Shown: in pieces, positions 18,913 through 28,512 of the stretch | Numbering within the stretch: the stretch's first letter is position 1 | Layout: each line of letters starts with the position of its first letter | Source of the DNA: Pseudomonas asturiensis | GTDB lineage: Bacteria; Pseudomonadota; Gammaproteobacteria; Pseudomonadales; Pseudomonadaceae | Reading direction: 5' to 3' | Assembly (NCBI RefSeq): GCF_900143095.1 | Contig: NZ_FRDA01000007.1 | Span: 63,803 to 127,802 of the forward strand | Length of the DNA stretch: 64,000 bases | Translations under genes and position numbers: made by a program | Notes under the pieces: model-generated | Databases searched by the model: none | What the model was told of the DNA's origin: nothing | The model's input: the letters and a program-made list of their open reading frames with translations, nothing else

Positions 18913-19365
18913 ATGGCGACCATTCTGGTCCTTCACGGACCTAACCTGAACCTGCTCGGCACTCGGGAACCCGGTGTCTACGGCACCGTCACCCTGCCTC
19001 AGATCAATCAGGACCTGGAACAGCGCGCTCGCGATGCTGGCCACCATCTGATGTACCTGCAAAGCAATGCCGAGTACGAATTGATCGACCGCATTCACGC
19101 TGCTCGCGATGAAGGTGTGGACTTTATTTTGATCAATCCTGCCGCTTTTACGCATACAAGCGTGGCAATACGTGACGCGCTGATGGGAGTGAGCATCCCA
19201 TTCATCGAAGTGCATTTGTCGAACGTGCACAAACGCGAACCTTTCCGCCATCACTCCTACTTTTCAGATGTTGCTGTAGGAGTGATCTGCGGCCTTGGCG
19301 CCAGCGGTTACCGACTGGCCCTGGAGGCCGCCCTGGAACAACTGGCCGTTAGCTCCAGGCCATGA
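18913..19365 (+). CDS. aroQ: 3-dehydroquinate dehydratase, type II
   Basis: Third step of the shikimate pathway, 3-dehydroquinate to 3-dehydroshikimate. The 150-residue dodecameric type is recognised by [20 protein letters not shown], with the catalytic Tyr in this loop, and [18 protein letters not shown] with the catalytic His. AAGGA lies eight bases before the ATG. The position just upstream of accB-accC is the usual Pseudomonas arrangement. Confidence 0.96.
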   Translation: MATILVLHGPNLNLLGTREPGVYGTVTLPQINQDLEQRARDAGHHLMYLQSNAEYELIDRIHAARDEGVDFILINPAAFTHTSVAIRDALMGVSIPFIEVHLSNVHKREPFRHHSYFSDVAVGVICGLGASGYRLALEAALEQLAVSSRP

Positions 19366-19444
19366 ATGGTGCAGCCCGACGCTGACCTCATGGTTTGAAC
19401 CGGCTGCCGAACTGACTGACAGACCCCTTGGGAGTTGATGATTG

Positions 19445-19900
19445 ATGGATATTCGCAAAGTCAAGAAACTGATCGAATTGCTGGAAGAGTCTGGCATCGA
19501 CGAACTGGAAATTCGTGAAGGCGAAGAGTCCGTACGGATCAGCCGTCACAGCAAGACCCCTGCGCAGCAGTACTACGCTCCGGCACCTGTTGCCGCGCCA
19601 GTCGCCGCACCGGCACCAGCCGCCGCGCCAGTCGCTGCAGAAGCGCCATCGGCTCCCAAGCTGAACGGCCACGTCGTCAAGTCGCCAATGGTCGGTACGT
19701 TCTACCGCACCCCTGCGCCGACTTCGCCTGCATTCGTCGAAGTCGGTCAGACCGTCAAGAAAGGCGACACCATCTGCATCGTCGAAGCGATGAAAATGAT
19801 GAACCACATCCAGGCCGAAGCCAGCGGTGTCATCGAATCCATCCTGGTAGAAAACGGTCAGCCGGTTGAGTTTGACCAGCCGCTGTTCACTATCGTTTGA
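19445..19900 (+). CDS. accB: Biotin carboxyl carrier protein of acetyl-CoA carboxylase
   Basis: Carries biotin between the biotin carboxylase and carboxyltransferase in the first step of fatty acid synthesis (151 residues). An N-terminal helix is followed by a flexible Ala-Pro linker (about residues 40-70). The biotinyl domain has VEAMKMMNH with the target Lys. The ATG at 19445 is preferred; the preceding TTG is unlikely. accC starts 17 bases after the stop. Confidence 0.96.
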   Translation: MDIRKVKKLIELLEESGIDELEIREGEESVRISRHSKTPAQQYYAPAPVAAPVAAPAPAAAPVAAEAPSAPKLNGHVVKSPMVGTFYRTPAPTSPAFVEVGQTVKKGDTICIVEAMKMMNHIQAEASGVIESILVENGQPVEFDQPLFTIV

Positions 19901-19917
19901 ACCGGGGAGAGCCTGCG

Positions 19918-21261
19918 ATGTTGGAAAAAGTTCTGATCGCCAACCGCGGCGAAATTGCCTTGCGCATCTTGCGTGCCTGTAAAGAACTGGGCATCAAGAC
20001 CGTCGCTGTACACTCCACGGCAGATCGCGAGTTGATGCACCTGGGCCTGGCCGACGAAACCGTCTGCATCGGCCCGGCACCTGCCAACCTGTCGTACCTG
20101 AACATCCCGGCGATCATCTCGGCCGCCGAGCTGACTGGCGCTACCGCGATTCACCCCGGCTACGGCTTCCTCGCGGAAAACGCCGACTTCGCCGAACAGG
20201 TCGAGAAATCCGGCTTTGCCTTCATCGGCCCGAAAGCCGACACCATTCGCCTGATGGGCGACAAGGTCTCGGCCAAGGACGCCATGAAGCGCGCCAACGT
20301 GCCTACCGTTCCGGGCTCCGACGGTCCGCTGCCGGAAGACGAGGCCACCGCGTTGCGCATCGGCCGTGAAGTCGGCTATCCGGTGATCATCAAGGCCGCT
20401 GGTGGCGGTGGCGGTCGCGGCATGCGCGTGGTACACAAGGAAGAAGACCTGATCGAAGCTGCTGCCCAGACCCGCGCCGAAGCGGCTGCCTGGTTCAGCA
20501 ATCCGATGGTCTATCTGGAAAAATACCTGACCAATCCGCGTCACGTGGAAGTCCAGGTCATTTCCGACGGTCAGGGCCAGGCGATCCACCTCGGTGATCG
20601 TGACTGCTCGCTGCAACGCCGTCACCAGAAGGTGCTGGAAGAAGCACCGGCTCCTTTCATCGACGAGCAGGCACGCAAGGATGTCTTCGCAGCCTGCGTC
20701 AAGGCGTGCATCGACATCGGTTACCGCGGCGCGGGCACGTTCGAGTTCCTGTACGAGAACGGCCGTTTCTACTTCATCGAAATGAACACCCGTGTTCAGG
20801 TGGAGCACCCGGTTTCGGAGATGGTCACCGGTATCGACATCGTCAAGGAGATGCTCAGCATCGCCGCCGGCAACAAACTGTCGTTCACCCAGGATGACGT
20901 AGTCATCAAGGGTCATTCGCTGGAATGCCGGATCAACGCTGAAGACCCGAAAACCTTCATCCCGAGCCCAGGCCTGGTCAAGCACTTCCACGCGCCGGGC
21001 GGCAACGGCATTCGTGTCGATTCGCACCTGTACAGTGGTTACAAAGTGCCGTCGAACTACGACTCATTGATCGGCAAGCTGATCACCTGGGGCGCGACCC
21101 GCGAAGAAGCCATGGCACGCATGCGCAACGCCCTGGACGAAATCGTGGTCGACGGGATCAAGACCAACATCCCGCTGCACCGTGATCTGACCCGTGATGA
21201 AGGCTTCTGCGAAGGCGGCGTCAACATCCACTACCTGGAACACAAACTGGCCAATCAATAA
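19918..21261 (+). CDS. accC: Biotin carboxylase subunit of acetyl-CoA carboxylase
   Basis: ATP-dependent carboxylation of biotin on AccB (447 residues). It shows the preATP-grasp start [19 protein letters not shown], the glycine-rich ATP-grasp loop [14 protein letters not shown] and the catalytic region [17 protein letters not shown]. The ATG at 19918 follows a GGGGAG sequence. It forms a tight operon with accB and is followed by a terminator hairpin at 21284. Confidence 0.97.
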   Translation: MLEKVLIANRGEIALRILRACKELGIKTVAVHSTADRELMHLGLADETVCIGPAPANLSYLNIPAIISAAELTGATAIHPGYGFLAENADFAEQVEKSGFAFIGPKADTIRLMGDKVSAKDAMKRANVPTVPGSDGPLPEDEATALRIGREVGYPVIIKAAGGGGGRGMRVVHKEEDLIEAAAQTRAEAAAWFSNPMVYLEKYLTNPRHVEVQVISDGQGQAIHLGDRDCSLQRRHQKVLEEAPAPFIDEQARKDVFAACVKACIDIGYRGAGTFEFLYENGRFYFIEMNTRVQVEHPVSEMVTGIDIVKEMLSIAAGNKLSFTQDDVVIKGHSLECRINAEDPKTFIPSPGLVKHFHAPGGNGIRVDSHLYSGYKVPSNYDSLIGKLITWGATREEAMARMRNALDEIVVDGIKTNIPLHRDLTRDEGFCEGGVNIHYLEHKLANQ

Positions 21262-21283
21262 GCCCGTGTGTTGCATAACGACG

Positions 21284-21310
21284 AAGCCGCAGTGATGCGG
21301 CTTTGTTGTT
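21284..21310 (+). terminator. Rho-independent terminator after accC
   Basis: AAGCCGCA, loop GTGA and TGCGGCTT form an 8-bp stem, followed by a T-rich tail (TGTTGTTTG). It sits 22 bases after the accC stop and fits termination of the accBC transcript. Confidence 0.8.
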
Positions 21311-21386
21311 TGCACCGCTTGGAAGTAAACTTGCCCGCTTCCTGCGGCCACGCCCGCACTTATTTTTGAATCGAAGGTAATCCGCC

Positions 21387-22265
21387 ATGCCTTGGCTGCA
21401 AGTCCGTCTCGCCATCAGCCCAGAACAAGCCGAAACCTACGAAGACGCCCTTCTCGAAGTCGGCGCCGTGTCCGTGACCTTCATGGACGCTGAAGACCAG
21501 CCGATTTTCGAACCTGAACTCAACACCACGCCGCTGTGGGCACACACGCATCTGCTGGCGCTGTTCGAAGCCGACACCGATGCCGATCTGGTGCTTGCGC
21601 ACCTGCGCCTGCTGACCGACGCCGAATTGCCCGAACACACCGCCGAAGTCATTGAAGACCAGGACTGGGAACGCAGCTGGATGGATAATTTCCAGCCGAT
21701 GCGCTTCGGCCAGCGCTTGTGGATCGTGCCGAGCTGGCATGCCGCTCCCGAGCCAGACGCCGTAAACCTGCTGCTCGACCCGGGCCTGGCATTCGGCACC
21801 GGCACGCATCCGACCACCGCCCTGTGCCTGGAATGGCTGGACGGCCAGGACCTCAAGGGCAGCAACGTACTGGATTTCGGCTGTGGCTCCGGCATTCTGG
21901 CCATTGCTGCACTGTTGCTGGGCGCAGAACAGGCCGTCGGCACCGACATTGACGTCCAGGCGCTTGAAGCCTCGCGTGACAACGCCGGGCGCAACAATAT
22001 CGCGGCCGAACGCTTCCCTCTGTACCTGCCCGAAGACCTGCCTCGCAAACCGGCCGATGTGCTGGTCGCCAATATTCTGGCCGGCCCGCTGGTCTCGCTG
22101 GCACCCCAGCTGGCAGAGCTGGTCAAGCCTGGCGGGCGTCTTGCACTGTCCGGCATTCTGGCCGAGCAGGGAGAGGAAGTGGCCGCTGCTTATGCTGCTA
22201 CATTCGATCTGGACCCGATTGCGAACCGAGATGGCTGGGTACGCATCACGGGCCGTCGCCGTTAA
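21387..22265 (+). CDS. prmA: Ribosomal protein L11 methyltransferase
   Basis: SAM-dependent methyltransferase that modifies ribosomal protein L11 (292 residues). An N-terminal substrate-recognition domain precedes a class I methyltransferase core with [14 protein letters not shown] (SAM loop) and the post-motif NILAGPL. The ATG at 21387 follows a GAAGGTAA Shine-Dalgarno. The zinc-ribbon gene follows after 24 bases and is probably co-transcribed. Confidence 0.95.
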   Translation: MPWLQVRLAISPEQAETYEDALLEVGAVSVTFMDAEDQPIFEPELNTTPLWAHTHLLALFEADTDADLVLAHLRLLTDAELPEHTAEVIEDQDWERSWMDNFQPMRFGQRLWIVPSWHAAPEPDAVNLLLDPGLAFGTGTHPTTALCLEWLDGQDLKGSNVLDFGCGSGILAIAALLLGAEQAVGTDIDVQALEASRDNAGRNNIAAERFPLYLPEDLPRKPADVLVANILAGPLVSLAPQLAELVKPGGRLALSGILAEQGEEVAAAYAATFDLDPIANRDGWVRITGRRR

Positions 22266-22289
22266 CCGCCGCCTGAACCGGACCGCCGC

Positions 22290-23591
22290 ATGACCGACAG
22301 TTTCGTCACCCAGTGCCCTCATTGCCAGACCAGCTTCCGTGTCAGCCATGCGCAATTGAGCGTGGCTCGTGGCGTGGTTCGTTGCGGCGCCTGCCTGCAG
22401 GTATTCAACGCTGCCCGGCAATTGCTGGAACAGCGAGCGATCGAGGAGCCCGTAAAAGAGGCAGAGGCACCGGTGCCATTGGTGGTCGAGCAGGCACCAC
22501 TGCCCTCGCCCGCCCCTCCCCCCGAGCCCAGGCGTGCTCAGGTTGAAGAGGACCCGTGGCAGGTCAGCGAAATGGACCTGGATAATCTGAACCTGGACGA
22601 AGAACTGGCTCGGCTCGAACAGCGCGAGAAGCAGCGCCCGGACACCTCCGGCCGCTCTAGCGTGCGCAATGACGACACGGCACTCACCGCTCATCGCGAA
22701 ACCTCGCAGGCCGACGAAGCCACCTGGGTAGACACCCTGCACAACGACGACGTCAGTCACCTGCCCGAACTGCAGGCCGAGGTGATCGACGAGCACGACC
22801 ACACACCCGAGCCAGAACAGACGCCGGATACCCAGCGCACCGAGCCCTCGCTGTCTTCGCACCATGATCTGGACGACGACGAGCCCATGGCTCCGCCCAT
22901 CAGCGCCCGCAAGTTGCCGACGACCGAAAAAGTCGAACGCTGGTCAGCGGTCGATGATGACGACGACTACATCGCTGCCACGCATGACGACGAGCCAGAA
23001 CCCGAGGTACGCGGCAAGCGCACTCGAAACGAACCCGCCGTGCGCGACAAGACCCTGCTGGACCTCAGCGACGATCCGCTGCAACTGGACTGGCAACGCC
23101 CTAAACCGCGCTGGGGCCGCCGACTGGCATGGGGGATTCTGATAGTGCTTGCACTGGCGGGACTGGCGGGCCAGTACATCTGGTACCACTTCGATCATCT
23201 GGCGCGACAGGACCAGTACCGCGAATGGTTTCAGCAGGTGTGCCCGCAAATTGGCTGCAAAGTGCCGTCCAAGGTCGACATATCCCTGCTGCGCAGCAGC
23301 AATCTGGTGGTACGCAGCCATCCGGAATTTCAAGGGGCCCTGGTGGTGGACGCAATCATCTATAACCGCGCCTCGTTTTCCCAGCCATTTCCACTGCTGG
23401 AACTGCGGTTTGCCGATACCAGTGGTCAGCTCATTGCCAGTCGTCGGTTCAAACCCGGTGAATACCTGAACGGCGAAATGGCCGGTAAAGAAGAGATGCC
23501 ACCCCAGACTCCGATCCATATTGCACTGGATATTCTCGATCCGGGTGCGAAGGCCGTGAATTACAGCCTGAACTTCCGCTCGCCCGAATGA
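22290..23591 (+). CDS. Zinc-ribbon and DUF3426 domain membrane protein
   Basis: A 433-residue protein with an N-terminal zinc ribbon (CPHCQTSFRVSHAQ, then RCGAC, four Cys ligands). A long acidic, Pro-rich, presumably disordered region spans about residues 45-265. One membrane helix follows (WGILIVLALAGLAGQYIWY), then a C-terminal DUF3426 beta domain, probably periplasmic. Function unknown. The acidic linker is poorly constrained in sequence. The gene is routinely found next to prmA in Pseudomonas. Confidence 0.88.
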   Translation: MTDSFVTQCPHCQTSFRVSHAQLSVARGVVRCGACLQVFNAARQLLEQRAIEEPVKEAEAPVPLVVEQAPLPSPAPPPEPRRAQVEEDPWQVSEMDLDNLNLDEELARLEQREKQRPDTSGRSSVRNDDTALTAHRETSQADEATWVDTLHNDDVSHLPELQAEVIDEHDHTPEPEQTPDTQRTEPSLSSHHDLDDDEPMAPPISARKLPTTEKVERWSAVDDDDDYIAATHDDEPEPEVRGKRTRNEPAVRDKTLLDLSDDPLQLDWQRPKPRWGRRLAWGILIVLALAGLAGQYIWYHFDHLARQDQYREWFQQVCPQIGCKVPSKVDISLLRSSNLVVRSHPEFQGALVVDAIIYNRASFSQPFPLLELRFADTSGQLIASRRFKPGEYLNGEMAGKEEMPPQTPIHIALDILDPGAKAVNYSLNFRSPE

Positions 23592-23906
23592 GGGGCGCGA
23601 AGCGCTTCGCCGTGCGGTAGCTGCCTGACAAACAGCCAGTTTATGCAGCATATTCCTGAATATTCATCAGCATTTCACCGACGATCGGCGAGGATTTGCT
23701 GTCCAGCCCCCCAAAAACAACTGTTCAGATTTTATCCAATTCAGCCTTTATCCAGTCATCGAGAGCGGGTATCATGCCAACCCTTTTTCAAACTCTCGGC
23801 TTGATCTGACAGTGGCGCAAGCGGCTGACGGGATGGGCCGTTGCAGACCGTGTGGAACGGTTTTTACATGGCCTGCGGATGATTCGGCCCCACTATAGGT
23901 AAGGCT
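23592..23906. promoter_or_regulatory. Leader/promoter region of the dusB-fis operon
   Basis: About 315 bases without a gene. It begins with a perfect palindrome GCGAAGCGCTTCGC at 23597-23610, then AT-rich DNA around 23715-23770 that is the likely promoter. A terminator-like hairpin lies at 23845-23865. fis operons in enterobacteria also have an extended leader before dusB; here the precise promoter cannot be fixed by eye. Confidence 0.5.
23845..23865 (+). terminator. Terminator-like hairpin ahead of dusB
   Basis: AGACCGT, loop GTGGA and ACGGTTT form a 7-bp stem with one G-T pair, running directly into a T tract. It lies 42 bases before dusB. It may end the prmA-DUF3426 transcript or act as an attenuator in the dusB-fis leader. 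Confidence 0.5.
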
Positions 23907-24920
23907 ATGTCGGCGGTACGCATCGGCCCATATACATTGCAGAATGGCTTGGTTCTCGCCCCGATGGCGGGTGTCACCGATCAGCCTTTCCGCCAGCTGT
24001 GCCGACAGCTTGGCGCGGGACTGGTGGTCTCGGAAATGGTCACCAGTGACATGAGCCTGTGGAACAGCCGCAAATCGCGACTGCGCATGATCCATGAAGG
24101 TGATCCCGAGCCCCGCTCGGTACAGATCGCCGGTGGCGATGCGCAGATGCTGGCGGACGCGGCGCGTGCCAATGTCGAACTGGGTGCCCAGATCATCGAC
24201 ATCAACATGGGTTGCCCGGCCAAGAAAGTCTGCAACAAGGCAGCGGGTTCTGCGCTGCTGAAGGACGAACAACTGGTGAGCGAGATCCTGCAGGCCGTCG
24301 TGGCTGCAGTCGATGTGCCGGTCACGCTGAAGATACGCACCGGCTGGGACCGGGAGAACAGGAACGGGCTGACGGTTGCAAGAATCGCCGAGCAAGCCGG
24401 AATTCAGGCGCTGGCGGTACACGGACGAACCCGTGCAGACCTTTACACCGGCGAAGCCGAGTACGACACGATTGCCGCCATCAAGCAGGCCGTGTCGATT
24501 CCGGTGTTTGCCAACGGCGACATCGATTCACCTGAAAAGGCCCGGTACGTGCTGCACGCCACCGGCGCTGACGGGTTACTGATTGGCAGGGCCGCCCAGG
24601 GGCGGCCGTGGATTTTTCGCGAGATAGAACACTACCTGCGCACCGGAGAAACACTCCCGGCCCTGCAGCTGGAAGAAGTGGAGCGCATTCTGCTGGAGCA
24701 TCTGGCAGCGCTTCACGTTTTCTACGGCGACGTAATGGGCGTGCGAATTGCACGCAAACACGTCGGTTGGTATCTCGCAACCTTGCCGGGCGCCAGGGAG
24801 TTTCGCGCCCGATTCAATCGATTGGAAGATACGGAAGCACAGTGCGCCAACGTTCGGGAGTTCTTCAGCCAAGGCTGCAAGGGCCCGGATAACCAGAATG
24901 ATAAAGAGGTGGCCGCATGA
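23907..24920 (+). CDS. dusB: tRNA-dihydrouridine synthase B
   Basis: FMN enzyme that reduces specific uridines in the tRNA D-loop (337 residues). The TIM barrel is recognised by [15 protein letters not shown], the catalytic-Cys region [20 protein letters not shown] and the FMN phosphate-binding [10 protein letters not shown] followed by [21 protein letters not shown] lies just before the ATG. The stop overlaps fis by 4 bases, the conserved dusB-fis arrangement. Confidence 0.96.
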   Translation: MSAVRIGPYTLQNGLVLAPMAGVTDQPFRQLCRQLGAGLVVSEMVTSDMSLWNSRKSRLRMIHEGDPEPRSVQIAGGDAQMLADAARANVELGAQIIDINMGCPAKKVCNKAAGSALLKDEQLVSEILQAVVAAVDVPVTLKIRTGWDRENRNGLTVARIAEQAGIQALAVHGRTRADLYTGEAEYDTIAAIKQAVSIPVFANGDIDSPEKARYVLHATGADGLLIGRAAQGRPWIFREIEHYLRTGETLPALQLEEVERILLEHLAALHVFYGDVMGVRIARKHVGWYLATLPGAREFRARFNRLEDTEAQCANVREFFSQGCKGPDNQNDKEVAA

Positions 24921-25237
24921 CGATGATGACCGAGACTTTAGTGAGTGGAACAACACCCGTGAGCGACAACGTCAATTTGAAACAGCACCTGAACACGCCA
25001 AGCGAGGAGGGTCAGACCCTGCGCGGAAGTGTCGAGAAGGCGCTGCACAATTATTTCGCCCACCTCGAAGGCGCATCCGTCACTGACGTCTACAACCTGG
25101 TGTTGTCGGAAGTCGAGGCCCCGCTTCTGGAAAGCGTGATGAACTACGTCAAGGGCAACCAGACCAAGGCTTCCGAGCTACTGGGCCTCAATCGCGGCAC
25201 GCTGCGCAAGAAACTCAAACAGTACGATCTGCTTTAG
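24917..25237 (+). CDS. fis: DNA-binding protein Fis
   Basis: Nucleoid-associated factor that bends DNA and activates growth-linked promoters (106 residues, usual Pseudomonas length). The N-terminal arm is variable. The conserved core includes [17 protein letters not shown] and the C-terminal helix-turn-helix [20 protein letters not shown]. Translationally coupled to dusB. A strong terminator follows at 25252. Confidence 0.97.
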   Translation: MTMMTETLVSGTTPVSDNVNLKQHLNTPSEEGQTLRGSVEKALHNYFAHLEGASVTDVYNLVLSEVEAPLLESVMNYVKGNQTKASELLGLNRGTLRKKLKQYDLL

Positions 25238-25251
25238 GCATTCAAAACAGA

Positions 25252-25287
25252 AAAGGCGACCCACCTTGCACAGGGTCGCTTTTTTTT
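25252..25287 (+). terminator. Rho-independent terminator after fis
   Basis: GCGACCC (25256-25262) pairs with GGGTCGC (25273-25279), flanked by an A-run and followed by eight T. A strong intrinsic terminator 18 bases after fis. The A-run on the other side makes it potentially bidirectional. Confidence 0.92.
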
Positions 25288-25319
25288 GCTGACTTCTTTT
25301 GCTTTTGATGGAAATCGAG

Positions 25320-26924
25320 ATGACCGACCAGACTACCCGCCTGCCGATCCGCCGCGCTTTGATCAGCGTATCCGACAAGACCGGAATCCTTGAATTCGCC
25401 CGCGAGCTTGAAGCGCTTGGCGTCGAGATCCTGTCCACTGGCGGAACCTTCAAGCTGCTCAAGGACAACGGTGTCGCGGCAGTTGAAGTGGCCGACTACA
25501 CAGGCTTCGCCGAAATGATGGACGGCCGGGTCAAGACCCTGCACCCCAAGATCCACGGCGGCATTCTGGGTCGTCGCGGCATCGACGACGCAATCATGAG
25601 CGAGCACGGCATCAATCCGATCGACCTGGTTGCCGTCAACCTCTACCCCTTCGAAGCCACAGTGTCCAAGCCGGGCTGCGACCTGCCGACCGCGATTGAA
25701 AACATCGACATCGGCGGCCCGACCATGGTCCGTTCCGCTGCCAAGAACCACAAGGACGTTGCCATCGTGGTCAACGCCAGCGATTACGGTCAGGTGCTGG
25801 AAAGCCTCAAGGCCGGCGGCCTGACGTACGCCCAGCGCTTCGACCTGATGCTCAAGGCGTTCGAGCACACCGCCGCCTACGACGGCATGATTGCCAACTA
25901 CCTGGGCAGCGTCGATCAGACCGCACAGACCCTGAGCACCGAAGGCCGCAGCCAGTTCCCGCGCACCTTCAACACCCAGTTCGTCAAGGCACAGGAAATG
26001 CGCTACGGCGAGAACCCGCATCAGAGCGCGGCGTTCTACGTTGAGGCCAAACCTGCCGAAGTCGGCATCGCCACCGCGACCCAGTTGCAAGGCAAGGAAC
26101 TGTCGTTCAACAACGTGGCAGACACCGATGCCGCGCTGGAATGCGTCAAGAGTTTCGTCAAACCTGCGTGCGTGATCGTCAAGCACGCCAACCCGTGCGG
26201 CGTTTCGGTGTGCCCGGACGATGAAGGCGGCATTCGCCAGGCCTATGAGCTGGCCTACGCCACCGACACCGAATCGGCCTTCGGCGGCATCATCGCCTTC
26301 AACCGAGAGCTGGATGCCGAAACGGCCAGGGCCATCGTCGAGCGTCAGTTCGTTGAAGTGATCATCGCCCCAAGCGTCAGCGCTGAAGCTCAGGCCATCG
26401 TGGCCAGCAAAGCCAACGTGCGTCTGCTGACCTGCGGCCAGTGGAGCGAGCGTACGCCTGCGTGGGATTACAAGCGCGTCAACGGCGGTCTGCTGGTGCA
26501 GAGCCGTGACATCGGCATGATCACTGCCGACGATCTCAAGGTTGTCACCCAGCGCGCGCCGACCGAGCATGAAATCCACGACCTGATCTTCGCCTGGAAG
26601 GTCGCCAAGTACGTGAAGTCCAACGCCATCGTCTACGCCAAGAACCGCCAGACCATCGGCGTCGGCGCTGGCCAGATGAGCCGCGTGAACTCGGCGCGCA
26701 TCGCCGCGATCAAGGCCGAGCATGCAGGCTTGCAGGTGCAGGGTGCGGTCATGGCGTCGGATGCATTCTTCCCGTTCCGCGACGGCATCGACAATGCGGC
26801 CAAGGCCGGCATCACCGCGGTCATCCAGCCAGGCGGCTCGATGCGCGACAATGAAGTCATCGCGGCGGCAGATGAAGCCGGCATTGCGATGGTGTTCACC
26901 GGGATGCGCCACTTCCGCCACTAA
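25320..26924 (+). CDS. purH: Bifunctional AICAR formyltransferase / IMP cyclohydrolase
   Basis: Last two steps of de novo IMP synthesis (534 residues). The N-terminal cyclohydrolase domain starts [16 protein letters not shown] and contains the [12 protein letters not shown] segment. The C-terminal formyltransferase contains KHANPCGVS with the catalytic Lys-His. I chose the ATG at 25320; an in-frame ATG at 25308 and a TTG at 25299 are alternatives. It begins only about 30 bases after the fis terminator, so its promoter must be compact or overlap the terminator. Confidence 0.95.
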   Translation: MTDQTTRLPIRRALISVSDKTGILEFARELEALGVEILSTGGTFKLLKDNGVAAVEVADYTGFAEMMDGRVKTLHPKIHGGILGRRGIDDAIMSEHGINPIDLVAVNLYPFEATVSKPGCDLPTAIENIDIGGPTMVRSAAKNHKDVAIVVNASDYGQVLESLKAGGLTYAQRFDLMLKAFEHTAAYDGMIANYLGSVDQTAQTLSTEGRSQFPRTFNTQFVKAQEMRYGENPHQSAAFYVEAKPAEVGIATATQLQGKELSFNNVADTDAALECVKSFVKPACVIVKHANPCGVSVCPDDEGGIRQAYELAYATDTESAFGGIIAFNRELDAETARAIVERQFVEVIIAPSVSAEAQAIVASKANVRLLTCGQWSERTPAWDYKRVNGGLLVQSRDIGMITADDLKVVTQRAPTEHEIHDLIFAWKVAKYVKSNAIVYAKNRQTIGVGAGQMSRVNSARIAAIKAEHAGLQVQGAVMASDAFFPFRDGIDNAAKAGITAVIQPGGSMRDNEVIAAADEAGIAMVFTGMRHFRH

Positions 26925-26964
26925 CTCAGGAAACGGCCGCACTGCCGCAGGCGTCTGCTGCGTT

Positions 26965-27024
26965 GGATGGGGCTCCGCTGATGCTCATTGCCAGGAGGCA
27001 ACTGCGCTCAGCGAAGCCCCATCC
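26965..27024. repeat. Large imperfect stem-loop between purH and purD
   Basis: A 17-base arm at 26965-26981 (GGATGGGGCT then CCGCTGA) pairs with 27008-27024 with one mismatch. Inside the loop a second hairpin, TTGCC-AGGA-GGCAA, forms at 26988-27001. There is no T tract, so it is not a standard terminator. It could be a REP-type element, an RNA processing or stability structure, or a small RNA domain. Confidence 0.6.
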
Positions 27025-27125
27025 GCCTTGCATACACCTACGTCATTGCGACCTCGTACCGCGGGGTCATCTGACGATGAATTACCGCGCTACCTCCCAG
27101 AATCAGCGTCATCGAGGTTTTTGAC

Positions 27126-28421
27126 ATGAATGTTTTGATTATCGGCAGTGGCGGTCGTGAACACGCCCTGGCCTGGAAAGTCGCTCAGGACCCACGCGTC
27201 CAGAAGGTGTTTGTCGCACCGGGGAACGCAGGCACCGCCATTGAGGCCAAGTGTGAAAACGTCGCAATCGACGTACTGGCACTGGAACAACTGGCTGACT
27301 TCGCCGAGAAGAACGTCTCCCTGACCATCGTCGGCCCTGAAGTGCCCTTGGTGGCAGGCGTCGTCGATCTGTTCCGCAGTCGCGGCCTGGACTGCTTCGG
27401 CCCGACCGCCGGTGCTGCCCAGCTTGAGGGCTCCAAGGCATTCACCAAGGACTTCCTGGCACGCCACAAGATTCCGACCGCCGACTACCAGAACTTCACC
27501 GAAATCGAGCCGGCTCTGGCTTATCTGCGCGAAAAAGGCGCACCGATTGTCATCAAGGCCGACGGCCTGGCGGCCGGTAAAGGCGTCATCGTCGCCATGA
27601 CCTTGAGCGAGGCCGAAGAAGCCGTACGTGACATGCTGGCGGGCAATGCCTTTGGCGATGCTGGCTCGCGCGTCGTGATCGAAGAGTTCCTCGATGGCGA
27701 AGAAGCCAGCTTCATCGTCATGGTCGACGGCAAGAACGTGCTGCCCATGGCGACCAGCCAGGACCACAAACGGGTCGGCGACGGCGACAGCGGTCCTAAC
27801 ACCGGTGGTATGGGTGCTTATTCCCCGGCACCGGTGGTCACTGCCGAGGTTCATCAGCGCGTGATGGACCTGGTGATCTGGCCGACTGTCCGGGGCATGG
27901 CAGACGAAGGCAACGTTTACACCGGCTTCCTCTATGCTGGTCTGATGATCGACAAGGCGGGCAACCCCAAGGTTATCGAGTTCAACTGCCGCTTCGGTGA
28001 CCCGGAAACCCAACCGGTCATGCTACGCCTGCAATCGAGCCTGGTCCTGCTGGTCGAGGCGGCTCTGGCTCAGGCGCTGGACAAGGTCGAAGCGCAATGG
28101 GATCCACGTCCCAGCCTGGGCATCGTGCTGGCGGCAGGCGGTTATCCTGGCGACTACGCAAAGGGTGCTGTCATCAACGGTCTGGATAAAGCCGCTAAAC
28201 TCAATGGCAAGGTGTTCCACGCTGGCACTGCATTGCAGGACGATCGTGTCGTGACCAGTGGTGGTCGTGTACTGTGTGCAACAGCACTGGGCGAAAGCGT
28301 TGGTGCGGCACAGGAAAATGCCTATGCACTGGCCGCTGAAATCGATTGGGAAGGTTGTTTCTACCGCAAGGACATTGGCTACCGCGCCATTGCCCGTGAG
28401 CGTGGTGAAAGCCAGGAATAA
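27126..28421 (+). CDS. purD: Phosphoribosylamine-glycine ligase
   Basis: ATP-grasp ligase of the second step of purine synthesis, phosphoribosylamine to GAR (431 residues). Start [21 protein letters not shown]-grasp loop [15 protein letters not shown] and the metal-binding [12 protein letters not shown] are typical. It is followed by a GGCCCGT/ACGGGCC hairpin and then retS. Confidence 0.96.
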   Translation: MNVLIIGSGGREHALAWKVAQDPRVQKVFVAPGNAGTAIEAKCENVAIDVLALEQLADFAEKNVSLTIVGPEVPLVAGVVDLFRSRGLDCFGPTAGAAQLEGSKAFTKDFLARHKIPTADYQNFTEIEPALAYLREKGAPIVIKADGLAAGKGVIVAMTLSEAEEAVRDMLAGNAFGDAGSRVVIEEFLDGEEASFIVMVDGKNVLPMATSQDHKRVGDGDSGPNTGGMGAYSPAPVVTAEVHQRVMDLVIWPTVRGMADEGNVYTGFLYAGLMIDKAGNPKVIEFNCRFGDPETQPVMLRLQSSLVLLVEAALAQALDKVEAQWDPRPSLGIVLAAGGYPGDYAKGAVINGLDKAAKLNGKVFHAGTALQDDRVVTSGGRVLCATALGESVGAAQENAYALAAEIDWEGCFYRKDIGYRAIARERGESQE

Positions 28422-28428
28422 ACGATCG

Positions 28429-28456
28429 GGCCCGTTTTCCCTCCAGAGGACGGGCC
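28429..28456 (+). terminator. Weak hairpin after purD
   Basis: GGCCCGT (28429-28435) pairs with ACGGGCC (28450-28456). There is no clear T tract afterwards, so termination may be partial and purD-retS read-through is possible. Confidence 0.4.
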
Positions 28457-28512
28457 GGTTGTCCCGGTGCTACGTAGTTTTACCCGATATTCACTCACGA
28501 AGGGATTTCATT

